This document shows positions 34,330-43,800 of a stretch of DNA of 64,000 nt, in pieces. Below the pieces are notes generated by a model that did no database searches, was not told the origin of the DNA, and saw nothing but the letters and a program-made list of their open reading frames with translations. The stretch covers positions 53,768-117,767 of the forward strand of contig NZ_JADBDS010000007.1 of assembly GCF_014873705.1 (NCBI RefSeq), in the 5' to 3' direction. A program made the translations under genes and the position numbers. Within the stretch, counting starts at the first letter, position 1; every line of letters begins with the position of its first letter. This DNA is from Mycobacterium sp. OAS707. Its GTDB lineage: Bacteria; Actinomycetota; Actinomycetes; Mycobacteriales; Mycobacteriaceae.

Positions 34330-36255
34330 TCAGCGTTTCAGTGCGTCGGCCAACCACGGCGTCAACCACTTGACCGCCTCCGGCGTCGGATGCACGCCGT
34401 CGATGCGCATCTTGATGCCGTCGACCTTGTTGGTGTAGTAGCCGTCCGGGCCCAACTTCTTGTTGAGGTCGAGCACGGTGACGTTCGGTCGCTTACCGAT
34501 CACGTTGCGCAACAAGGTGTTCCAGCGGTCGGCCCGGGTGGGCTGATCCTCGGGATACAGGCTGCCGTCGGCCCGCTCACCGCGGCGGTTGTACGGCTCG
34601 GTCGTCACCACCACGTGCGCACCCGTCGAGGTCAGAATGTCGAGGGCCCGCGTCAGCTCCCCGTGCAGATACGCGTCGTACGCGTCGTCGCCGATGTGCG
34701 TCCAGTGCCCCTCGTTCACCCGATCCACCACTTCCCAGCGGCCGATGATCAGCAGCACGACGTCCGGTCGGTCGTGGTTGATCCGCTGCGACCACCGTGC
34801 CGGCCAGTCGTCGCATTCCGGCTTCTGATTCAGCGTCTCGCCCGCATACCGGTATGGCCCGCCGCGGGCCACCCCACAGCCGATCGTCGTGTAGTTGGTG
34901 AAGCTCAGCCCCGGCGTCGGCGGCAGATACCGCATCAGCGTCCACGCGACCGAGTCGCCGAACACCGCGACCCTCTTGGTTCCCGGCGCTAGCTGGCCCG
35001 ACGGCGACTTCACCTCCACTGGCCGCTCCGGTGAGACCAGCGCAGCCGAGTCGATGCTGCTGGCTGCCGGGTCGGCCGGTTTCGGTTCGATGGGCACCAC
35101 CGTCATGGTGATGACGGCCGCCGTCGCCGCCGTCGCGCCCGCCAACGGCAGCATCGGGACGATCACCGGCCGCCACCGTCGGATCGGCTGTTCGAGCAAC
35201 CACCACGACGCCGTGGCCACCGCAACCGTCGCCGCGCACCGCAGCGCGAACAGCGGCCAACCCGACCACCCGGTGCGTTCGCCGTTGAGCGCCAGGAAGA
35301 TCGGCCAGTGCCAGAGGTAGACGCCGTAGGAGATCGCGCCGAGCCACACCAGCGGCCGCCATGCCAGCGCCCGCGCGACGGGTGAGGTCTGGTCCATCGC
35401 CACGGGCGCGACGACGAGCACGGCGGACAGGGCCACCGCAATCAGCAGTCCGTAGCGGAAGTCGCGGGCACTGCCCGTCGCGTAGTGCGCGAGCACGGCC
35501 AGACCTGCCAGCCCGACAACCGACAACGCCGTCGCGGCCCAGCGCCGGTATTGGGTGCGGATCAGCGTCCCGCCCGACGTCAGCACCGTCCAGTCGCGTA
35601 CCAGCAGGGCAGCCGCCGCGGCACCGATCAACAGCGCCTGTATGCGGGTGTCGGTGCCGAAGTACACCCGGTTGACCTCGGGCGCCATCAAGATGGCTGC
35701 GGTCGCCGACGCGACGACGCCCGCGACTGCCAGCACGAAGACGGCCAGTCGGAGTCGCCGCCAGCACAGCGCCGCGACGCCGAGCACCAGCAGCGGCCAG
35801 ATCAGGTAGTACTGCTCCTCGACGCCGAGCGACCACGTGTGTTGCAGCGGCGACGGCGGGGCACCTTGGGAGAAGTAGTCGGTCTTCTGCGCGACGAACG
35901 CCCAGTTCGACATCCAGAAGAAGGAGGCGACGGCATCATCGCGCAGCGAGGCCGTGGCCTCGGTCGGGAACAGCTTCCGCACGGCCACCACCGCGAGCAC
36001 CATCGCGAGCAACGCAGGCAATAGTCGTCGTGCGCGACGAATCCAGAAGTCGCGCAGCCGGATTCGGCCCTTGGTGCGGAACTCGTCGAGCAGCAGCGAG
36101 GTGATCAGGAATCCGCTGAGCACGAAGAAAACGTCGACCCCGAGGAATCCGCCGGAGACGCCGGGCAGCCCGCCGTGCTCGGCGAGGACGAGCGCGACAG
36201 CGACCGCACGGATGCCGTCCAGTGCGGGAATCGAGTGGCCGCGATCCGCTGTCAC
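34330..36255 (-). CDS. OafA/YrhL-type membrane acyltransferase with SGNH hydrolase domain
   Basis: Protein of 641 residues. The N-terminal ~370 residues are an acyltransferase-3 domain with ten or so membrane helices (IPALDGIRAVAVALVLAEHG at the start, GFLGVDVFFVLSGFLITSLL, WIRRARRLLPALLAM, LQHTWSLGVEEQYYLIWPLL). The C-terminal ~230 residues are an extracytoplasmic SGNH domain with RVAVFGDSVAWTLM, LLIIGRWE and the Asp-His pair in RIDGVHPTPEAVKWL. It likely O-acylates a cell-envelope glycan or lipid. GTG 36255 is chosen because longer frames run into the palindrome at 36273. It converges with chorismate mutase, four bases apart. Confidence 0.88.
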   Translation of the reverse strand: MTADRGHSIPALDGIRAVAVALVLAEHGGLPGVSGGFLGVDVFFVLSGFLITSLLLDEFRTKGRIRLRDFWIRRARRLLPALLAMVLAVVAVRKLFPTEATASLRDDAVASFFWMSNWAFVAQKTDYFSQGAPPSPLQHTWSLGVEEQYYLIWPLLVLGVAALCWRRLRLAVFVLAVAGVVASATAAILMAPEVNRVYFGTDTRIQALLIGAAAAALLVRDWTVLTSGGTLIRTQYRRWAATALSVVGLAGLAVLAHYATGSARDFRYGLLIAVALSAVLVVAPVAMDQTSPVARALAWRPLVWLGAISYGVYLWHWPIFLALNGERTGWSGWPLFALRCAATVAVATASWWLLEQPIRRWRPVIVPMLPLAGATAATAAVITMTVVPIEPKPADPAASSIDSAALVSPERPVEVKSPSGQLAPGTKRVAVFGDSVAWTLMRYLPPTPGLSFTNYTTIGCGVARGGPYRYAGETLNQKPECDDWPARWSQRINHDRPDVVLLIIGRWEVVDRVNEGHWTHIGDDAYDAYLHGELTRALDILTSTGAHVVVTTEPYNRRGERADGSLYPEDQPTRADRWNTLLRNVIGKRPNVTVLDLNKKLGPDGYYTNKVDGIKMRIDGVHPTPEAVKWLTPWLADALKR

Positions 36256-36272
36256 TGCCGGAATCTTTCCCG

Positions 36273-36334
36273 CGCGAGCAGACGCAAAAGTCCCCGACAC
36301 GCCGAGGTGCAGGGGACTTTTACGACTGCTCGCG
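36273..36334. repeat. 62-bp intergenic palindrome with 23-base arms (CGCGAGCAG ends)
   Basis: Arms CGCGAGCAGACGCAAAAGTC+CCC (36273-36295) and its near complement (36312-36334) match at 21 of 23 positions around a 16-base loop. It lies between gabD and the acyltransferase gene and could act as a bidirectional terminator or be a dispersed mobile palindrome; in RNA it would be an extremely stable hairpin. Confidence 0.75.
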
Positions 36335-36343
36335 GGAGTTTGG

Positions 36344-37792
36344 CTAGTTCGTCAGCGCGATGTACTTGGTCTCGAGGTATTCCTCGATGCCCTCGGTGCC
36401 GCCCTCGCGGCCGAAGCCGGACTGCTTGACGCCGCCGAACGGGGCCGCCGGGTCGGAGATCACGCCGCGGTTCACGCCGACCATGCCTGCGTCGATGCTC
36501 TCGGCCACCCGCAGCGCACGATCCAGCGACTGCGTGTAGATGTAGGCCGCCAACCCGTATTCGGTGTCGTTGGCCGCCGCGATGCCCTCCTCCTCGGAGT
36601 CGAAGCCGGTGATCGGCGCGACGGGCCCGAACACCTCCTCCTTGAGAATGCGGGCGTCGGCCGGGACGTCGGCCAGCACTGTGGCCGGGTAGAAATTGCC
36701 GGGGCCGCCCGGGGCGACGCCACCGACCGCGACGGTCGCGCCGCGCGAGACGGCATCGGACACCAGGTCTTCGACGGTGGCGACCTGCTTGGCGTTGATC
36801 AGCGGACCCAGCGTCGCAGACTCATCGGTGCCCTTGCCGAGGGTGAACTCGCTCATCCGCTTGACCAGCTTCTCGGTGAACTCCTCGCGCACCGCGTTGG
36901 CGACGTGGAAGCGGTTGGCCGCGGTGCAGGCCTCGCCGCCGTTGCGCATCTTGGCCAGGATCGCGCCGTCGACGGCGGCGTCCACGTCGGCGTCGTCGAA
37001 CACCACGAACGGGGCGTTGCCGCCGAGTTCCATCGACAGCCGCAGCAGCTTGTCGCTGCCCTGTTTGGCCAGCGCCTTGCCGACGCCGGTGGAGCCGGTG
37101 AACGTCAGCTTGCGCAGCCGCCCGTCGTCGATCAGCGCGGTGGTCACATCGCCCGGCTTGCTGGTCGGGATCACCGACAGCACGCCCTTGGGCAGGCCGG
37201 CCTCTTCCATCAGCTTGGCCAGCAGCAGCATGGTCAGCGGGGTCTCCTGAGCCGGCTTGACGATCATCGTGCAACCGGCCGCGACGGCCGGCCCGATCTT
37301 GCGGGTGCCCATCGCCAGCGGGAAGTTCCACGGGGTGATCGCGTAGCACGGCCCGACCGGGTCCTTGGTGACGATGATGCGGCCGTCGCCCGCCGGCTTC
37401 GGGGTGTAGCGGCCGCCGATGCGGACGGCCTCTTCGGCGAACCAGCGGAAGAACTCCGAGCCGTACTTGACCTCGCCCATGCTCTCGGGCAACACCTTGC
37501 CCATTTCCAGCGTCATCAGGGTGGCGAGATCTTCGGCCTTCTCGGTGATCTTCTCGAAGACCGCACGCAGGATCTCGCCGCGCTCGCGGGGCGCGGTGGC
37601 CGCCCAGTCCTCCTGCACGGCGCAGGCGGCGTCGAGTGCGGCGATCGCGTCGTCAGGCGTGCCGTCGGCGACCGCGATCAGGACCTCGTCATCGGACGGG
37701 TCGAGAACGTTGAATGTCGACTTCCCTTCGCGTTCCTCACCGCCGATCCACAGACCGGTGGGTACTGACTTCAGCAGAGCGGTGGTGTCCAT
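36344..37792 (-). CDS. gabD: Succinate-semialdehyde dehydrogenase, GabD type
   Basis: Aldehyde dehydrogenase of 482 residues, most like E. coli GabD (NADP-dependent oxidation of succinic semialdehyde to succinate). Seen are the cofactor segment ITPWNFPLAMGTRKIGPAVA, FTGSTGVGKALAKQ, the general-base Glu in SMELGGNAPFVVFDDADV, and the nucleophile in MRNGGEACTAANRF. ATG 37792 has GGAGG four bases upstream; the upstream in-frame residues are not needed. It feeds succinate to the TCA cycle and may join GABA or glutamate-derived flux bypassing 2-oxoglutarate dehydrogenase. Confidence 0.85.
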   Translation of the reverse strand: MDTTALLKSVPTGLWIGGEEREGKSTFNVLDPSDDEVLIAVADGTPDDAIAALDAACAVQEDWAATAPRERGEILRAVFEKITEKAEDLATLMTLEMGKVLPESMGEVKYGSEFFRWFAEEAVRIGGRYTPKPAGDGRIIVTKDPVGPCYAITPWNFPLAMGTRKIGPAVAAGCTMIVKPAQETPLTMLLLAKLMEEAGLPKGVLSVIPTSKPGDVTTALIDDGRLRKLTFTGSTGVGKALAKQGSDKLLRLSMELGGNAPFVVFDDADVDAAVDGAILAKMRNGGEACTAANRFHVANAVREEFTEKLVKRMSEFTLGKGTDESATLGPLINAKQVATVEDLVSDAVSRGATVAVGGVAPGGPGNFYPATVLADVPADARILKEEVFGPVAPITGFDSEEEGIAAANDTEYGLAAYIYTQSLDRALRVAESIDAGMVGVNRGVISDPAAPFGGVKQSGFGREGGTEGIEEYLETKYIALTN

Positions 37793-37829
37793 ACCTCCAT
37801 CATTTACACCTTTGTTCAACCGCCCGCAC

Positions 37830-37835
37830 TAGGGT
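37830..37835 (+). promoter_or_regulatory. -10 box of a leaderless promoter for pgi
   Basis: TAGGGT ends seven bases before the ATG at 37843, so the mRNA would start at the A of the start codon; no Shine-Dalgarno sequence is present. Confidence 0.5.
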
Positions 37836-37842
37836 CGAAAAC

Positions 37843-39510
37843 ATGACGGCCCAGACGCAGCAGATCCCAGATATTGCAGCCACTCCCGCCTGGCAAGCCC
37901 TTCAGCGTCACCACGACGAAATCGGTGCCAAGACGCTGCGCGAGTTCTTTGCCGACGACCCCGAGCGCGGTACTGCGCTGACGTTGACGGTCGGTGACCT
38001 GTACATCGACTACAGCAAGCACCGCGTCACCCGCGACACCCTGAAAATGCTGATCGACCTGGCCCGCACCGCCGGGCTCGAACAGCGTCGCGACGCGATG
38101 TTCTCCGGCGTGCACATCAACACCTCCGAAGACCGCGCGGTGCTGCACACGGCGCTGCGCGATCCGGTCGGCGTCGAATTGGTGGTCGACGGGCAGAACG
38201 TCGTCGATGACGTGCACGCGGTGCTGGACAAGATGGGCGACTTCACCGACCGGTTGCGCAGCGGCGAGTGGACCGGCGCCACCGGCGAGCGCATCAAGAC
38301 CGTCGTCAACATCGGCATCGGCGGCTCGGATCTGGGGCCGGTGATGGTGTACAACGCGTTGCGCCACTATGCCGACGCGGGCATCTCGGCGCGGTTCGTC
38401 TCGAACGTCGACCCCGCAGACCTGGTGGCCAAGCTCGACGGACTCGACCCTGCCACAACGCTTTTCATCGTCGCGTCGAAGACGTTCTCGACGCTGGAGA
38501 CGTTGACCAACGCGACGGCAGCGCGGCGCTGGCTGACCGAAGCGTTGGGCGATGCCGCGGTGGCAAAGCATTTCGTCGCGGTGTCGACGAACAAGAAGCT
38601 GGTCGACGACTTCGGCATCAACACGGACAACATGTTCGGCTTCTGGGACTGGGTCGGCGGCCGGTATTCTGTCGACAGCGCAATCGGTTTGAGCGTGATG
38701 GCCGCTATCGGCCGTGAGCGCTTCGCCGACTTCCTGGCCGGCTTCCACATCGTCGACGAACACTTCCGCACCGCACCGCTGGAGGCCAACGCGCCAGCAC
38801 TGCTCGGCCTTATCGGCTTGTGGTACAACAACTTCTTCGACGCGCAGACGCGCGCGGTGCTGCCGTATTCCAACGACCTGTCGCGATTTGCGGCCTATCT
38901 GCAGCAGTTGACGATGGAATCCAACGGCAAGTCGGTGCGCGCCGATGGCACACCGGTGTCGACCAGCACCGGCGAAATCTTCTGGGGCGAACCGGGAACC
39001 AACGGCCAGCACGCGTTCTATCAGCTGATCCACCAGGGCACGCGACTGATCCCTGCCGACTTCATCGGTTTCTCTCAGCCCACCGACGACCTGGCGACCG
39101 CGGACGGCACCGGCAGCATGCACGACCTGCTTATGAGTAACTTCTTCGCCCAGACGCAGGTGCTGGCGTTCGGCAAGACCGCCGACGAGATCGCGGCCGA
39201 GGGCACGCCGCCAGAAGTGGTGCCGCACAAGGTGATGCCGGGCAACCGGCCCACGACATCGATCCTCGGCACCAAGCTGACGCCCTCGGTGGTCGGCCAG
39301 TTGATCGCGTTATACGAGCATCAGGTCTTCACCGAGGGCGTCATCTGGGGCATCGACTCGTTCGACCAGTGGGGCGTCGAACTCGGCAAAACGCAGGCCA
39401 AGGCGCTGCTACCGGTGATCACCAGCGACGCGTCGCCGGCCGAGCAGTCGGACTCCTCGACCGACGCACTTGTGCGCCGCTACCGCACCGAGCGCGGGCG
39501 AGCTGGTTAG
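37843..39510 (+). CDS. pgi: Glucose-6-phosphate isomerase
   Basis: Cytosolic glycolytic isomerase of 555 residues interconverting glucose-6-P and fructose-6-P. The PGI signatures are visible: VVNIGIGGSDLGPVMVYNAL, FIVASKTFSTLETLTNA, FWDWVGGRYSVDSAIGLSV, HQGTRLIPADFIGF and GINTDNMFGF. The start at ATG 37843 follows from the leaderless promoter and the family's usual N-terminus. It is divergent from gabD, 50 bases away. Confidence 0.97.
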   Translation: MTAQTQQIPDIAATPAWQALQRHHDEIGAKTLREFFADDPERGTALTLTVGDLYIDYSKHRVTRDTLKMLIDLARTAGLEQRRDAMFSGVHINTSEDRAVLHTALRDPVGVELVVDGQNVVDDVHAVLDKMGDFTDRLRSGEWTGATGERIKTVVNIGIGGSDLGPVMVYNALRHYADAGISARFVSNVDPADLVAKLDGLDPATTLFIVASKTFSTLETLTNATAARRWLTEALGDAAVAKHFVAVSTNKKLVDDFGINTDNMFGFWDWVGGRYSVDSAIGLSVMAAIGRERFADFLAGFHIVDEHFRTAPLEANAPALLGLIGLWYNNFFDAQTRAVLPYSNDLSRFAAYLQQLTMESNGKSVRADGTPVSTSTGEIFWGEPGTNGQHAFYQLIHQGTRLIPADFIGFSQPTDDLATADGTGSMHDLLMSNFFAQTQVLAFGKTADEIAAEGTPPEVVPHKVMPGNRPTTSILGTKLTPSVVGQLIALYEHQVFTEGVIWGIDSFDQWGVELGKTQAKALLPVITSDASPAEQSDSSTDALVRRYRTERGRAG

Positions 39511-39878
39511 CCGGCAGGAATGTTGATGCAGCCGACGTTCGGGATGCATCCGTTGGCACCGCCGGGGCCTGCGGAGCCGCCAGGACCATAGGGCGACAGC
39601 GAACCCGAAGCGCCACCGCCGTCCGCCGACCCACCTGGGCCGTACGGAATCGCACCGGAGGCGCCGCCGCGGTCAGCCTCGCCGGACGGGCCGTAAGGGA
39701 TGTTCACTTCCGCGCCACCCGGACCGACATTGCCGACGTCCGAACATGGCGTGCCGTCGGCGTTCACGCACGGCGGCGGAGGCGCAGGCTCGGCCATGGC
39801 GATCGGCGCTGCGGCGATCGAAGCTGCCGCCACGCCCGCGAACAAAATGGGGGTCATCTTCGTCAGTTTCACGATCAT
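39507..39878 (-). CDS. Small secreted Gly/Pro-rich protein
   Basis: Precursor of 123 residues with a clear signal peptide (LTKMTPILFAGVAAASIAAA, cleavage likely after AMA near residue 30). The mature protein is low-complexity with repeats of PYGPGGSADGGGASG and three to four cysteines (PPPPCVNADGTPCSDVG; NGCIPNVGCINIPAG), allowing disulfides. Such small proteins are common in mycobacterial secretomes; function unknown. It converges with pgi, overlapping by four bases (TTAG provides both stops). Confidence 0.75.
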   Translation of the reverse strand: MIVKLTKMTPILFAGVAAASIAAAPIAMAEPAPPPPCVNADGTPCSDVGNVGPGGAEVNIPYGPSGEADRGGASGAIPYGPGGSADGGGASGSLSPYGPGGSAGPGGANGCIPNVGCINIPAG

Positions 39879-39936
39879 GAGGTTCGGCTACCACGACCGC
39901 CGACTTACTAAACCCCTAGCGCGCCTAACCACACAA

Positions 39937-40003
39937 ACCGCGAGCGTGCGTGTCTGCCCGCCAACACGCCGTAACTTGCGTGCATTTCCGTCACGCTCGC
40001 GGT
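39937..40003. repeat. 67-bp intergenic element with perfect 12-base ends ACCGCGAGCGTG
   Basis: ACCGCGAGCGTG (39937-39948) and CACGCTCGCGGT (39992-40003) are perfect inverted repeats around a 43-base centre that carries GTGTCTGCCCG and GCGTGCATTTCC. It fills most of the gap between the secreted protein and SDR genes, both on the minus strand. It looks like a member of a dispersed palindrome family. Confidence 0.65.
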
Positions 40004-40018
40004 AGTTCGGGGGCCTGA

Positions 40019-40768
40019 CTAGGCGAACTTCGCCGCGATCTGTGGGGGCAGCAGACGCAGCACGGCCACCAGCGGCGCCCACGGCCAGCTCGGGACGGCG
40101 GCGCGGCCCGGTTCGCGTTCGATCGCGTCAACCATGGCCTTCGTACCGGTCTCGTTGTCGACCATCATCGACGTCGTATCGGCCTTGGCGGTCATCTCCG
40201 ATTCGATGTAGCCCGGCTCGATGACCGTGACTTTGATAGGCCCCTTGGCATATTCAGCGCGCAGCGATTCGCCCAATGACGAAACACCTGCCTTGCTGGC
40301 GGCATACGCCGCGCGCACGCCCGGCACGCCCTTGTTGGCCAGCACCGACGAAATCAGCACCAGATGTCCACCGCCCGCCGCGGTGAACATCTCGATCGCC
40401 GTCTCGATCTGGACAAGCGCCGCAACGAGATTCGTCTCGATGGTGGCCTTGTTCGCCCACCGCTTGCCCGACCCCAGCCGCGCACCCTTGCCGATTCCGG
40501 CATTGACGATGATGCGGTCGATGCCGCCGAGTTCATCGGACAACTCCGCGAACACCTTCGGCACCTGTTCGTGGTCGTTGACGTCCAGCGCGGCGACCGC
40601 GACCGTGATGCCGGGATGGCGCTCCAACAGTTCGGCACGCAACGCATCGAGCCGGTCGGTGCGACGGGCGCACAGGGCCAAGTCGCGTCCCTTCGCGGCG
40701 AACTTGCGGGCCATGCCGGCGCCCAGCCCCGACGACGCACCGGTGATGAGGATCTTCTGCCGAGTCAC
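40019..40768 (-). CDS. Classical short-chain dehydrogenase/reductase
   Basis: SDR of 249 residues. Nucleotide loop ILITGASSGLGAGMARKFA at the N-terminus with ALCARRTDRLDAL (Arg residues suggest NADPH), the NAG motif IVNAGIGKG, catalytic Ser in VLISSVLANKG, and YAASKAGVSSLGESL as YxxxK. Its substrate is unknown. Matches Rv0945 by position (memory). The end is about 15 bases from the palindrome at 39937-40003. Confidence 0.88.
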   Translation of the reverse strand: MTRQKILITGASSGLGAGMARKFAAKGRDLALCARRTDRLDALRAELLERHPGITVAVAALDVNDHEQVPKVFAELSDELGGIDRIIVNAGIGKGARLGSGKRWANKATIETNLVAALVQIETAIEMFTAAGGGHLVLISSVLANKGVPGVRAAYAASKAGVSSLGESLRAEYAKGPIKVTVIEPGYIESEMTAKADTTSMMVDNETGTKAMVDAIEREPGRAAVPSWPWAPLVAVLRLLPPQIAAKFA

Positions 40769-40856
40769 GCGGTCAGCGTAACCAACGGAAGTTGGCGGCT
40801 CATTGCTGGTAGGACGGCATAATCACGGGTAACGCGACGAACCCGGGGGCCAACGG

Positions 40857-43800
40857 ATGAACATTCCGGTCGGCGGAGCCACCGTGAGCTGCGCGGCGTG
40901 CGGGAACGAACTCCGCGTCAACGCGCGGTTCTGTGATTCGTGCGGATCCCCGGTCTCAGCGGAGCGGGCCGCGGGCGAACGCAAACAAGTCACGGTGTTG
41001 TTCGCCGACGTGGTCGGCTCGATGAAACTTGCGGCCACACTCGATCCCGAACGGCTTCAGGAACTGATGCACGAGTTGTTGAACCGCGCGGGAGCCGTCG
41101 TGCAGCGTTACCACGGCACGGTCGACAAGTTCACCGGCGACGGTCTGATGGCGTTGTTCGGCGCCCCCGTTGCGTTGGAGGACCACGCGCTGCGCGCCTG
41201 CTTCGCCGCACTGGAGATCCAGTCAGTCGCGAAAGGCCTTTCCGCCGAACTACATCGGCGCGACGGCGTCGACATGCAACTCCGTGTCGGGCTGAACTCC
41301 GGTGAGGTGATAACCGGTGAAATCGGGCTTGGCCCAAACCCGTACACCGCGGTGGGCCATCCCGTCGGCATGGCGCAACGGATGGAGGCCGCCGCACCAC
41401 CGGGCGGGGTGCTGTGCTCGATGTCGACCGCGCAGCTCGTCGAGCAGGCGGCCCGGCTGGGACCCGTCATGACGGTCGAGGTCAAAAATGAATCGCAGCC
41501 TGTGCCCGCGCGAGAGCTGCATGCGGTCGAATCCGGTCGAACCGTCGCGGTGCGTGATTACGGCCCCATGCTGGGCCGCGGGCCGGCCATGACCGCACTT
41601 GCGCACACCTTTGCCGTCGAGCATGGAGCTGTCGTCGGCGTCGTCGGTGCACCCGGTCTTGGCAAGAGCCGGCTGATCCGGGAGTTCGGCGGCTGGGCCA
41701 CGGCAAGAGATGTCGACGTCGTTTTGGCGCGCTGCGAGGCGCACACCGCCGATGTCCCGTTCCGCGCACTGTCGCGGACATTGCGCGCGATGTTCAGGAT
41801 CGACCAGCTCAGCGGCGACGCGGCACGCCGACATGTCCTCGACCAGCTCGGCCGCGTTGCACCGGACCCTGACGACACTCGAATCCTGTTCGATCTGCTC
41901 GGTATCGGCGACCCAGCCACGGCAGCGGGCGAGGTCAGCGTCGATGCCCAGCGCCGTCGCTTGGTCGACATGATGGTCAGCGCCGTTCTGGCCCGTGGCA
42001 CAAGGACTTTGGTCGTGCTGGAGGACGCCCATTGGATCGACGCCACCAGCGATGCGACGTTCGCCGAGTTCGCCGCCACATTGCGTGCCACTCCCGCGGT
42101 TCTCGTCGTCACCTACCGACCCGAATACAGCGGCGCGCTGGAAGCGATCTTCGACACGACAGTTGCACTGCAGCCACTGACAGATGAGACCACGGTCGAA
42201 CTGATAACCGGTTTGGTCGGCCAGCATCCGAGCGTCGCTGGGCTTGCACAACGCATTGCCGACCGAGCCGCGGGGAACCCGTTCTTCGCCGAGGAGATCG
42301 TTCGCGATCTGGCCGGCCGTGACGTACTCACCGGCAGCCGAGGTGATTACAAGCTGAACGGTGACCTAGATGAGATCGCTGTTCCCGCGACGGTTCAGTC
42401 CGTGCTCGCAGCGCGCATCGATCGGTTACCGCCAAGCGCAAAGTCGATTCTGAACGCCGCGGCGGTCATCGGTACCCGGTTCGACCTCGATAGTGTGCGG
42501 GCACTGCTGACCGACGCGGAGCCACGTCACCTCGCCGAACTCGTATCAGCCGAACTCGTCGACCAGACGGAATTCGTCCCGCGACAACAGTATTGCTTCC
42601 GCCATCCGCTGGTGCGCACAGTCGCGTATGAGTCCCAGCTGACCGCAACGCGGGCCGAGGCACACAAACGCCTTGCTGCGGCGATCGAGGCCCGCAATCC
42701 GGCAGGCGCAGCGGAGAACGCGGCGCTGATCGCCGCTCACCTCGAGCAGGCAGGCGAAGCTGCCGCCGCCTACGTGTGGCATATGCGCGCTGCGGAGTGG
42801 CTGCGATTCCGTGACTTGCCTGCCGCACGAGCAAGCTGGATGAAGGCCCGCGAACTCGCCGATCAACTTCCCGGCGACGCAGAGTCGGTTGCATCCATGC
42901 GAATTGCCCCGCGCACGATGCTGGCATCGACCGCTCATCTCGTCGGCGGCGAGGAGGACACCGACGGCCGTTATCGCGAGCTTCGCGAATTGACCACCCA
43001 GGCAGGGGATTTGCTCTCACTGGCGCTTGGCACCGCAGGCCAGATCATATCGCTGTCAACCAACCACAACCGCCTCTCGGATGCAGCGCAGCTGGCGTCG
43101 GAACTGGGCGCAATGGTCGATCACCTCGACTGCCCCGAACCGACCAAGCTGGAAATCCTGCACAGCGTCACATGGGCGCATTTCCTCGCCTGCGACTTCC
43201 CATCTGCCCTCAGCGCAATCGACCGGCAGAAGGGATTGGCCGGTGAGTCAGCAGCAATCTCGAAAGCGCAGACGCTGTCCGTTCGCGGTGCCATCGAGAT
43301 CTATGCCGGTGATTACGAGAACGGCCGTCGACACTTTCGGCAAGCGATCGAGCAGGCGCGAATCCTGCATCCGGTGACCTACGCACAGGTATTGACCGGC
43401 CGGTCCTGGTTCGTCGCAATGGGTCTCGACGAAGCCGACGAGCTGATGCCCCAGACTCGGGAAGCGCTGCTGCAGACACGCGCGTTCGGCGACAACTTCG
43501 GCATCGTTTCGGCACTGTGGGCGCACGGCACGGTGCTGTTGCGCGCGGACCCCGCCGCACGCGCAGAAGCCATCGGCCTGCTCGAGGAAGCCCGTGCCGG
43601 CATAGAGAGGCACGGGATTCAGACATTCCTGTGGTGTTCGGTCGCCGCCGACCTCGCTGTGGATTACGCACGCAAGGGTGCGCAAGACGACGCCATCGAC
43701 ACTGCACGTCGCGCCTACCGCAGCCCGCTGGGGGCAGGAAGCCCACCGATGATCGGTCGCACCGCAGAGACGCTCATCGAACTACTTCTGGAGCGCGGCT

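Noticed and set aside
35954..37768. 604-codon open frame on the plus strand
   Set aside because: Antisense to gabD and the acyltransferase gene; shadow frame.
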